Positions 1 to 6,338 of a DNA stretch of 13,581 bases are shown one piece after another; positions within the stretch are counted from its first letter, which is position 1; every line of letters starts with the position of its first letter. Source of the stretch: CAYYNP01 sp964472545 (GTDB lineage Bacteria > Planctomycetota > Planctomycetia > Pirellulales > Thermoguttaceae); NCBI GenBank assembly GCA_964472545.1, contig CAYYNP010000273.1:1-13581 (forward strand), given 5' to 3'. The notes beneath the pieces are model-generated. The model did not search any database and was not told the DNA's origin. It saw only the letters and a program-made list of their open reading frames with translations. Made by a program: the position numbers and the translations under genes.

Positions 1-93
1 CCCACCTTGCGGGGAAGTGTTCTTCATCACCAAACACAACTCAAAGCAAGCAACTTACTTCCGTACAACGCAACCGCCTTGCAGGCCACGGGG

Positions 94-127
94 TTGACGT
101 AGCCCCATCGGCAGTGGAAGCTACAAT
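94..127 (+). promoter_or_regulatory. Possible sigma-70-like promoter of the operon
   Basis: TACAAT at 122-127 is close to a -10 consensus and lies about 40 bases before the start codon at 169. A TTGACG at 94-99 resembles a -35 box, but the spacer is 22 bases, longer than the usual 16-18, so the pair may not act together. The same TACAAT hexamer precedes the gene at 6339. Confidence 0.3.
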
Positions 128-155
128 GGTCGTAGGGGCCGTTGTGGTTTCTGTC

Positions 156-161
156 GGAGGA
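156..161 (+). promoter_or_regulatory. Ribosome binding site that sets the start at 169
   Basis: GGAGGA lies seven bases before the ATG at 169. This strongly favours that ATG over a TTG in the same frame at 142 and over the downstream GTG at 295, which would leave no charged region before the hydrophobic signal segment. Confidence 0.75.
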
Positions 162-168
162 TCGTCGG

Positions 169-1938
169 ATGAGACGTCCTGCCAAATGGGGGCGTTCAAG
201 CCCTCGTAGCCGAAGTCGCCGAGACTTTGGCCAAGGTTGGCAAGAGTGCCAAACTCTGGCGAGTTCGGCTACGGCTCGCTGGGGGCTGGGTATCGTGCTC
301 GCGATCGCCTCGGGCTTCGCCGGTTGCGGAGGCAAATCGGAAACAGAGTCATCCGAGAAGACGCAAGCGGCTGCCGAAAAGACCTTCCAGCGCGTCCGTG
401 GGCCGGTGGTGGCCGGGGCGGTGAAGCCGAAGGATGAGGGCGTCCTCTACGCCCAGCCGCTGTTCTATCCGCGGCATGCCGAATCGCTCTCGGCGATGGT
501 CGACGGGTTTCTGGCCGAGGCCGATCCGGAGCCGGTCGAAAACCTGCGGGCGTTGATCTGTCCGCACGCCGGCTACGACTATTCGGGACCCGTGGCTGCC
601 AGCGGTTACAAGCTGCTGAAGGGTCAGGAGTTCGAGACCGTGATCGTGCTGGCCCCCAGCCACACGGCGGCCTTCGAGGGGGCCTCGCTGCCGAACGCCG
701 ACGCCTACGAAACGCCGCTGGGGCTGATTCCGATCTCGTCGAAGGCGGCCGCGTTGGCCGAGACCGAACCGTTTGCGGTCGAACCGCCCAGCGAAGTGCA
801 TCGGCCCGCGTTCTGGAAGCTCTCTCTCGGCGGCGCGCCGCGCCCCAGCGGTTTCCCGCCCGAGTTGCCCAAGTTTGGCGAGGACACGCCGCACTCGTGG
901 GAACACTCGCTGGAAGTGCAGTTGCCGTTCTTGCAGAAGACGCTGGGCGAGTTCGAGTTGGTACCGGTCGTCTTCGGACAGAACTTAGACTACGCTGCGG
1001 CGGCCCGGGAGCTGACGAAGCAATTCGACGAAACGACCTTGCTGGTGGCCAGCTCCGATTTGAGCCACAACCTGCCGTATCATCTTGCCAGGGGTAAAGA
1101 CACTACCTGCTGCCGGGCCATCTGCGACTTGGACGTCGGCTGGATGGAGCACCAGGACGCCTGCGGCCGCGGCCCGATCCTGGCCTTGTTGCACGTTGCC
1201 CGGGCGAAGGGATGGCGGGCGAAGCTGCTCGACTATCGCAACAGCGGCGATACGACCGGCGACCAGCAGGGGCGGATCGTGGGCTACGCGGCGATTGCGT
1301 TCTACGAACCCCACGACGCCGCGCCGCCGATGCCGCAACTCGCCGACCCCAAGCCGTTTGCGGCCGAGCAGCGCAAACAACTCCTGCAACTCGCCCGGTC
1401 GACGGTCGAAAACGCCGTCAAAGAGAAGAAGCTGCCCGACTTCAACACCGAAGGCGTGGCCGCCGAGTTCCTCGAGCCGCACGGCTGCTTCGTGACGCTG
1501 AAGCGCGACGGCCTGCTCCGCGGCTGCATCGGGAGTATCTTCCCGCAGATGCCGCTGCACCAGGCCGTGCAGCACGCGGCGTTCAGTGCGGCATTGACCG
1601 ATCGCCGGTTTCCGCCGGTTGGGCGCGACGAACTGAAGCTGATCGAGTTCGAGGTCAGCGTGCTCTCGATGCCCCGGCCGCTAGAGTTCGATTCGCCGGA
1701 GGATCTGTTGGCTAAGCTCCGGCCGGGCGTCGACGGCGTGGTGTTGCGGCTCGGCCAGCACGGCTCGACCTACCTCCCGCAGGTCTGGGAGCAGCTTCCC
1801 AACAAACGAGAGTTCCTCGGCAAGCTGGCCGAAAAGGCCGGGCTGAAGGCGACCGACTGGCAGGACCCCGAGGTCGAGATCCTCATCTATCAGGTTGAGG
1901 CCTTTAGTGCTGAGTCCATTGGGGAATCGGAGATCTAG
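169..1938 (+). CDS. AmmeMemoRadiSam fusion protein: Memo (B) plus AMMECR1 (A), putative lipoprotein
   Basis: This 589-residue protein carries two parts of the three-part AmmeMemoRadiSam system on one chain. Residues about 92-380 are a Memo-like domain with PHAGY (His133), PSHT (His165), EHSLEVQLPFL (His246), SSDLSH (His300) and ACGRGP (Cys332). The two early His and the Cys match the pattern of the putative metal site in human MEMO1 as I recall it. Residues about 397-585 are an AMMECR1 domain with the family motif LRGCIG at 450-455. The leader has a hydrophobic stretch ending FAGC at 50-53, a near-lipobox with Cys53 as the predicted lipidated residue, followed by a Ser/Glu/Lys-rich linker, so export is likely. 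The n-region is unusually long because an inverted-repeat element (205-273) is read into it. The stop is four bases before the next gene, and the radical SAM partner is three genes down. The reaction catalysed by this system is not known. Family assignment is secure; location is inferred. Confidence 0.93.
   Translation: MRRPAKWGRSSPRSRSRRDFGQGWQECQTLASSATARWGLGIVLAIASGFAGCGGKSETESSEKTQAAAEKTFQRVRGPVVAGAVKPKDEGVLYAQPLFYPRHAESLSAMVDGFLAEADPEPVENLRALICPHAGYDYSGPVAASGYKLLKGQEFETVIVLAPSHTAAFEGASLPNADAYETPLGLIPISSKAAALAETEPFAVEPPSEVHRPAFWKLSLGGAPRPSGFPPELPKFGEDTPHSWEHSLEVQLPFLQKTLGEFELVPVVFGQNLDYAAAARELTKQFDETTLLVASSDLSHNLPYHLARGKDTTCCRAICDLDVGWMEHQDACGRGPILALLHVARAKGWRAKLLDYRNSGDTTGDQQGRIVGYAAIAFYEPHDAAPPMPQLADPKPFAAEQRKQLLQLARSTVENAVKEKKLPDFNTEGVAAEFLEPHGCFVTLKRDGLLRGCIGSIFPQMPLHQAVQHAAFSAALTDRRFPPVGRDELKLIEFEVSVLSMPRPLEFDSPEDLLAKLRPGVDGVVLRLGQHGSTYLPQVWEQLPNKREFLGKLAEKAGLKATDWQDPEVEILIYQVEAFSAESIGESEI
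205..273. repeat. Inverted-repeat element inside the leader-coding region
   Basis: The arm at 205-230 is matched by the reverse complement of 249-273: both read CGTAGCCGAA-type sequence followed by CTCGCC/GTCGCC and end in TTTGG, with only a few mismatches and one base of length difference. The loop is 231-248. The element lies wholly inside the Memo/AMMECR1 gene and encodes about residues 13-35, the polar part before the signal hydrophobic core. The core GTAGC-YGRAnTCGC is shared with the element at 9722-9806, so it looks like a dispersed MITE- or REP-like family. Confidence 0.8.
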
Positions 1939-1942
1939 CCGC

Positions 1943-4357
1943 GTGAGCCTGCCGCAGCAACGGGCCGAGGCCGACGTCGGTGTTGCCGCCGATCTTACGC
2001 GCCGTGGCCGCGTGGTGTTGCTGGCTGCCGTTTGTGGGCTGGGCGTTTCGGCGATCGTCACCCAACTGACGCTGATGCGCGAGATGCTCAGCGTCTTCTC
2101 GGGCAACGAACTGGTCTTCGGCGTCGTGCTGGGCAATTGGCTGCTGCTGACCGGGATCGGCTCGGCCATCGGACGTACGGCCTGGCGTTGGAAGCGGCCC
2201 GAGACGGCCATGATCCTGGCCCAGGTGTTCATCGCTCTGGTGCCGATCGCCGATGTCTTCCTGCTGCGGACGGTCCGCGGCGCGGTCTTCGTTCGCTTTG
2301 CCGAGGTGGGGCCCACGGCGACCGTGCTTTGCAGCCTCGTGTTGTTGGCTCCGTACTGCCTGGTGGCCGGATACTTGCTCACGCTGGCGTGCCGCGTGCT
2401 GGCCGTCGACGACGACGCCTCGAGCATCGGCCGGGTCTACTTTCTCGACAATCTCGGCGACGTTGCCGGCGGGCTGTTGTTCAGTCTCGTGTTGATCCAC
2501 CTGCTGGGCCATTTCGGCGTGCTCTACGTGCCGGCGATCCTCAACCTGGCGTTGGCCTGTCTGGTGGCCGTCTGGTTTCGCCGAACGATTCTCGCGGTGG
2601 GCGCCGGTGTGGTGGCGGCAGTCACGCTGGGGACGATCTGCTTGGCCGACCTCGACACACTTTCAACTCGCATCGAATACCGCGGCCAGGAGGTCCTCTT
2701 CCGCGGCCAGTCCCCGTACGGCGATCTGGTGGTCACCCGCTGGGGCCGGCAGATCAACTTCCTTCAGAACGACGTGCCGCTGTTCTCCACACAGAACGTC
2801 GAGCAGGTGGAAGAGACCGTCCACTACGCCATGGCCCAACGGCCCGACGCGCGGCGCGTGTTGCTGATCGCCGGCGGCATCTCGGGCACGGCCCGGGAAA
2901 TCTGCCGCTACGGCAACGCGGAAGTCGACTACGTGGAGCTCGATCCGCTGATCGTTTCCGACGAGGTGGCCGGGCGGTTCGTGCCGGAGAGTCTGGCCGA
3001 TCGGCGGATTCACGTGATCACCACCGACGGCCGGCTACACGTGAAACGGACCGAGCAGCGCTACGACGTGGTGATCGTCGACGTGCCCGATCCGTCGACC
3101 TCGCAACTGAACCGCTTCTACACGCGCGAGTTTTTCGAGGAGGTTCGGTGCGTGCTGACCGACTGCGGCGTGCTCTGCTTCTCGTTGAGCGAGTTCGACA
3201 ACTACATCAGCCGCGAGCGGGCGGAGTTGCTGGCGTCGGCCCATCGCACGGTGGCCGGCGTGTTCCGGCGCATCGAGATTCTGCCGGGCGGACGTGTTTT
3301 CTTCTTGGCTTCCGACGGACAACTCACGGCCGAACCGGCCCAGATCGCCCGGCGGATCGACGCCGCGGGGATCGACGTTCGGCTGATCGTGCCGGACTAT
3401 CTCGACGAGATGCTCAAGCCGGCTCGACGCGAGGCCGTGCGCCAGGTCCTCTCCGACGACGCCCACTCCGGCGAGACACAGGTCAACCGCGACTTCGACC
3501 CGGTCCTCTACTACCACGGCTTGCGTCTCTGGCTGAGCCGTTTCCGTACGCCGTTCGGATTGCTCGGCGGCGTGGGCGGGGTCTTGTTGGCGATCTACCT
3601 GCTGCGGCTGCGGCCGGTTCCGGCGGCCGTCTTCACGACCGGGTTTGCGGCGTCGGCGTTGATGGTCGTGTTGCTGATGGCCTTTCAGGTGCTTTACGGC
3701 AGCGTGTACCATCGCGTGGGGATTATCGTCAGTGCGTTTATGGTGGGGCTGGGGATCGGGGCGTATATAATAGTCGTCTTGCTCCGCAAGACGAAAGGAA
3801 ATGTAGTCGTCTCGCTCCGCGAGACGAAAGAAAATGTAGTCGTCTCGCTCCGCGAGACGAAAGGAAATGTAGTCGNNNNNNNNNNCCCCCGGCTTACTAA
3901 AGAAAATGTCGCCGGCTCGCCCCGGGAGACGACACGACATCTCGCGGAGCGAGATGACTACTATACGGTTCTCCGAAAACGTCTAATACGCCTCGAGCTG
4001 GCGGTCGCCCTTTACGCCTGCTGCCTGCCGTGGGCACTGAATGCGTTAGGGAGCATGGACGCAGCCGCGCCGTTGGCCGCACAGTGGATGATCCCGGCCT
4101 TGGCGCTGATCCTCGGCACTTTGGCCGGGATGCAATTCCCGCTGGCGGCGGCGGCCGATTTTCGTACGGTGACCACCACGGCCGCCCGGATCTACACCGC
4201 CGACTATCTCGGCGCCGCGTTGGGGGCCCTGTTGGTGAGCACGCTGCTAATTCCGCTGATCGGGGTCACGGCCGTCTGTCTGGCGGTGGCCGGCTTGAAC
4301 TTTATCAGTATGATGGTGATTGTAGTCACTGGGGGCTTCGTCATTGGGCGAGGTTAA
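1943..4357 (+). CDS. Multi-pass membrane protein with spermidine-synthase-like domain (interrupted by repeats and an assembly gap)
   Basis: The GTG at 1943, four bases after the preceding stop and ten bases after a GGAG, gives about 804 residues. An upstream in-frame TTG at 1895 would overlap the first gene and is less likely. Residues about 20-240 are hydrophobic helices. A Rossmann-type aminopropyltransferase-like domain follows (about 250-530) with GGISG at 311-315, the acidic ELDP at 332-335 (typical cofactor-ribose-binding position) and DVPDPST at 380-386, followed by LNRFYT. Asp380 and Asp383 sit where spermidine synthases have their DxxD. More helices follow from about 538. This is the fused transporter-like/spermidine synthase arrangement; substrate is unknown and polyamine synthesis is not proven. 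Residues about 607-675 are encoded by a repeat element and ten unknown bases, yet the frame continues into a normal RLELAVALYA helix. The true length is therefore uncertain. Confidence 0.85.
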   Translation: MSLPQQRAEADVGVAADLTRRGRVVLLAAVCGLGVSAIVTQLTLMREMLSVFSGNELVFGVVLGNWLLLTGIGSAIGRTAWRWKRPETAMILAQVFIALVPIADVFLLRTVRGAVFVRFAEVGPTATVLCSLVLLAPYCLVAGYLLTLACRVLAVDDDASSIGRVYFLDNLGDVAGGLLFSLVLIHLLGHFGVLYVPAILNLALACLVAVWFRRTILAVGAGVVAAVTLGTICLADLDTLSTRIEYRGQEVLFRGQSPYGDLVVTRWGRQINFLQNDVPLFSTQNVEQVEETVHYAMAQRPDARRVLLIAGGISGTAREICRYGNAEVDYVELDPLIVSDEVAGRFVPESLADRRIHVITTDGRLHVKRTEQRYDVVIVDVPDPSTSQLNRFYTREFFEEVRCVLTDCGVLCFSLSEFDNYISRERAELLASAHRTVAGVFRRIEILPGGRVFFLASDGQLTAEPAQIARRIDAAGIDVRLIVPDYLDEMLKPARREAVRQVLSDDAHSGETQVNRDFDPVLYYHGLRLWLSRFRTPFGLLGGVGGVLLAIYLLRLRPVPAAVFTTGFAASALMVVLLMAFQVLYGSVYHRVGIIVSAFMVGLGIGAYIIVVLLRKTKGNVVVSLRETKENVVVSLRETKGNVVXXXXPRLTKENVAGSPRETTRHLAERDDYYTVLRKRLIRLELAVALYACCLPWALNALGSMDAAAPLAAQWMIPALALILGTLAGMQFPLAAAADFRTVTTTAARIYTADYLGAALGALLVSTLLIPLIGVTAVCLAVAGLNFISMMVIVVTGGFVIGRG
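3762..3967. repeat. Palindromic 33-base tandem repeat with inverted ends, read in frame inside the gene
   Basis: Three full 33-base units and the start of a fourth run from about 3768 into the gap. Each carries a hairpin with 8-base stems and a 3-base loop: 3775-3793, 3808-3826 and 3841-3859, e.g. CGTCTCGC-TCC-GCGAGACG. A diverged unit lies at about 3901-3933, and an inverted copy at 3938-3956 has CATCTCGC-GGA-GCGAGATG. The ends are themselves inverted (CGTATA... at 3762 and ...TATACG at 3967). The first stem pair differs by a compensated change (TTGC/GCAA instead of CTCGC/GCGAG), so pairing is kept. In the host gene's frame each unit reads VVVSLRETKGN. Confidence 0.9.
3876..3885. other. Assembly gap (10 N) inside the repeat
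   Basis: Ten unknown bases interrupt the fourth 33-base unit. A round number of Ns inside a tandem repeat suggests a scaffold join where repeat copies collapsed, so the real number of units is unknown. The downstream reading frame happens to fit a 10-base gap. Confidence 0.95.
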
Positions 4358-4358
4358 G

Positions 4359-4664
4359 ATGTTCAAGAGAAACGTCCACTACTACCTAATCAAGGCGGCC
4401 CGGTTGAGCGGTTGGTTGCTCTTGCCGTTGATGCTACTATACATATTGACCGGTTTCGCCCTCTGTGCCCCCAAAGGCGGGCTAGAGCATTGGATGGCCC
4501 GGCAAGTCAAATCGGCCGTGACCAGCCGGCAGGCCCTGGCGGTGCATCGTATCTTTGAATGGCCGCTGATCGTCCTGTTCGTGGTACACGCGGCACTGAC
4601 CATTTACTTTGCCCTGTGGCGATGGGGATGGATCAAGACCCGCAAGTCGAGGAAATCGCAATGA
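4359..4664 (+). CDS. Small two-helix membrane protein with cytochrome-b-like HX13H histidine pair
   Basis: I do not recognise this 101-residue protein as a named family. The ATG at 4359, one base after the previous stop and preceded by GAGG at 4350-4353, is preferred over an in-frame TTG at 4344. Two hydrophobic segments are clear, about residues 16-36 and 66-87, and the C-terminus is Lys/Arg-rich, suggesting it faces the cytoplasm. His63 and His77 are separated by 13 residues within or at the edge of helix 2, the spacing of haem-ligand pairs in b-type cytochromes. His7 and His44 lie near the membrane edges and could be partner ligands. It overlaps the radical SAM gene by four bases. A role as a small haem or quinone-linked electron carrier for its neighbours is an inference; a structural membrane subunit is the alternative. 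Confidence 0.75.
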   Translation: MFKRNVHYYLIKAARLSGWLLLPLMLLYILTGFALCAPKGGLEHWMARQVKSAVTSRQALAVHRIFEWPLIVLFVVHAALTIYFALWRWGWIKTRKSRKSQ

Positions 4665-5986
4665 GCAATCTGCCGAAGATGACCGCGTCGCAGAAGCTCT
4701 CGCGGCGGGATGTGTTGGCTTGCGGTGCCCGTGCCCTGGCGGCGGGCTGCTGTGGCGGGGCTCTGCTGTCGGCCGGATGCAACGTGGCCGAGTACGTGGC
4801 CGAACAGCTTGAAGAGGCCGCCGGCGCGGAGATCTTCCCCGGCGGCGCGCCCGACGACGAACTCTGGGCGTTGTGGCAACGCCGCGGTTGGGCCGAAGAG
4901 GCCCGGCATTGCCTGGAACTAGGCGAGAACATCCAGTGCAAGCTCTGCCCGAACGAGTGCCTGTTGGAGCCCGGCGACCGCAGCCGCTGCCGCAACCGGG
5001 TACACAAAGACGGCAAGCTCTACACGATGGCCTACGCCAACCCCTGCTCGACGGCCGTCGATCCGATCGAGAAGAAGCCGCTCTATCACTTCCTGCCCGA
5101 CACGCTGTCGTATTCGATCGCCACGACCGGCTGTGGGTTCCGTTGCCTGAATTGCCAGAATTGGGACATCTCGCAGCGCAAGCCGGAAGAATTGAAGGAC
5201 CCCCGCGGCGATCGGCTCCAGCCGGGCAAGTCCGACCTGTATCGTTTCCTGCCGGGCAAGCTTTCGCCGGAAGAATCGTATCGGCTGACGATGATGCCGG
5301 AGAACGTCGCCGCGCTGGCTAAGGTCTGCGACTGCGAGTCGATCGCCTACACGTACTCGGAGCCGACCGTCTGGTTCGAATACATGATCGACACGGCCCA
5401 GGCTGTGCGAGCCGAAGGGCTGAAGAACGTCTGGGTCACCTGCGGCTACATCCAGCAAGAGCCGCTGGAGGAACTCTGCCAGTGGATCGACGCGGCCAAC
5501 GTCGACCTGAAGAGTTTTGACGAGGAGGTCTACAAGGAACTCAACTCCGGCAAGCTCGAGCCGATCCTCACCACGCTGAAGACGCTCAAGGAGCACGGCG
5601 TCTGGTTCGAGGTGACCAATCTGCTGGTCCCCACCTACACCAACAAGCCGGAGATGATTCGACCGATGTGCGACTGGCTGCTGGAGAACCTCGGCCCGGA
5701 CTATCCGGTGCATTTCTCCCGTTTCACGCCCAAGCACAAGCTGACCCACCTGGCCCCCACGCCGGTCGACGATCTGGAGGCAGCCCGGTCGATCGCCCGC
5801 GAGGCCGGGCTGCATCACGTCTACGTAGGCAACTGCCGCGAGGTGGCCGACGCCGGCACGACTCTGTGTCCCGGCTGCGGCAAGGCCGTCATCCGGCGGT
5901 CGGTCTATCGCATCGTCGAGAAGAACGTCGAGCAAGGCAAGTGCGGCCACTGCGGCGGGGAGATCGCGGGCGTGTGGTCGGCTTGA
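4661..5986 (+). CDS. AmmeMemoRadiSam system radical SAM enzyme with Tat/lipoprotein-like leader
   Basis: This 441-residue protein is the radical SAM member of the AmmeMemoRadiSam system. The start is the ATG at 4661, sharing ATGA with the stop of the gene before it and preceded by GAGGA at 4649-4653. The CX3CX2C iron-sulphur motif is Cys158, Cys162, Cys165 (CGFRCLNC). Before it lies a family cysteine set, Cys93, Cys96, Cys100 and Cys110. After the barrel is a zinc-ribbon-like tail, Cys403/Cys406 and Cys428/Cys431, ending near GGEIAGVW. Unusually, residues 1-40 look like a Tat leader: SRRDVL at 14-19, an Ala/Gly/Cys-rich hydrophobic stretch, then LSAGC at 36-40, a lipobox. If real, the enzyme sits outside the cytoplasmic membrane, like its fused A/B partner. 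The substrate is unknown; family assignment is secure, location is inferred. Confidence 0.93.
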   Translation: MSNLPKMTASQKLSRRDVLACGARALAAGCCGGALLSAGCNVAEYVAEQLEEAAGAEIFPGGAPDDELWALWQRRGWAEEARHCLELGENIQCKLCPNECLLEPGDRSRCRNRVHKDGKLYTMAYANPCSTAVDPIEKKPLYHFLPDTLSYSIATTGCGFRCLNCQNWDISQRKPEELKDPRGDRLQPGKSDLYRFLPGKLSPEESYRLTMMPENVAALAKVCDCESIAYTYSEPTVWFEYMIDTAQAVRAEGLKNVWVTCGYIQQEPLEELCQWIDAANVDLKSFDEEVYKELNSGKLEPILTTLKTLKEHGVWFEVTNLLVPTYTNKPEMIRPMCDWLLENLGPDYPVHFSRFTPKHKLTHLAPTPVDDLEAARSIAREAGLHHVYVGNCREVADAGTTLCPGCGKAVIRRSVYRIVEKNVEQGKCGHCGGEIAGVWSA

Positions 5987-6010
5987 ACTCGTCGGGTCCG
6001 CGACTCCGTC

Positions 6011-6102
6011 CTTTGGCCGAAGGCCATGCTCATCGTAGCCTAGGGCAACGCCTAGGAACCGATGCCGCCGTTGAAAACGCTTTGGCCGAAGGCCAAATTC
6101 AC
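6011..6102 (+). repeat. Three-hairpin repeat element, copy 1
   Basis: Three palindromes occur in order: TTGGCCGAAGGCC-type at 6012-6026, CCTAGGGCAACGCCTAGG at 6039-6056, and TTTGGCCGAAGGCCAAA at 6081-6097. The whole stretch is matched by the reverse complement of 6119-6209. Confidence 0.85.
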
Positions 6103-6118
6103 CCCCACGGACGGTTTG

Positions 6119-6209
6119 GTGATTATGGCCTTCGGCCAAACGGTTCCAGTTTGCATCACCTCCCTGGGGCGTTGCCCCAGGCTACGGTGAAACTTGGCTT
6201 TCAGCCAAG
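6119..6209 (-). repeat. Three-hairpin repeat element, copy 2 (inverted)
   Basis: Read on the minus strand, this copy has the same order of hairpins as copy 1: TTGGCTGAAAGCCAA, then CCTGGGGCAACGCCCCAGG, then TTTGGCCGAAGGCCA, with similar spacers including GTAGCCT before hairpin 2. Stem changes relative to copy 1 are compensated (CTAGG/CCTAG versus TGGGG/CCCCA), so the hairpins, not only the bases, appear conserved. Confidence 0.85.
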
Positions 6210-6261
6210 TACGGCGGCGCTCTCTCGACAACGTCACATCTTGGTGGGTCCGACGAACCTC

Positions 6262-6291
6262 TGGCGACTGGGCGGCTCGGCCTGCTACAAT
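6262..6291 (+). promoter_or_regulatory. Possible promoter of the beta-propeller gene
   Basis: TACAAT at 6286-6291 matches the -10 consensus well and stands 47 bases before the ATG at 6339. The -35 region (TGGCGA at about 6262) is weak. Low confidence for the -35 half. Confidence 0.35.
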
Positions 6292-6338
6292 AGACGGCTC
6301 TAAGCCCCGCCCGCCGAAGTCACACGTGGAGATCGACG

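Larger units (their letters stand above)
1..168. other. Upstream non-coding region of the AmmeMemoRadiSam operon
   Basis: I see no convincing gene here. The only items of note are a TACAAT box at 122-127, a TTGACG at 94-99, and a good ribosome binding site just before the first gene. An open frame on the minus strand spans this stretch and runs into the next gene, but it shows no recognisable protein features and looks like a chance frame. Confidence 0.6.
5987..6338. other. Intergenic region with paired inverted hairpin elements and a possible promoter
   Basis: These 352 bases hold no convincing gene. They contain two inverted copies of a three-hairpin element (6011-6209), a candidate -10 box at 6286-6291 and the ribosome binding site of the next gene. 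The hairpins lie just after the operon and could end or protect its transcript; they are not classic terminators because no T-run follows. Confidence 0.75.

Noticed and set aside
3768..3875. CRISPR array
   Set aside because: The 33-base units are directly adjacent with no unique spacers, are themselves palindromic, and no cas genes are nearby.
2032..3900. 622-codon frame overlapping the spermidine-synthase-like gene
   Set aside because: Arg-rich, no membrane helices or motifs, and it runs into the assembly gap; the other frame has all the expected motifs.
1943..4357. Pseudogene call for the spermidine-synthase-like gene
   Set aside because: The frame is open through the repeat on both sides of the gap and the C-terminal helices are intact; only the copy number is uncertain.
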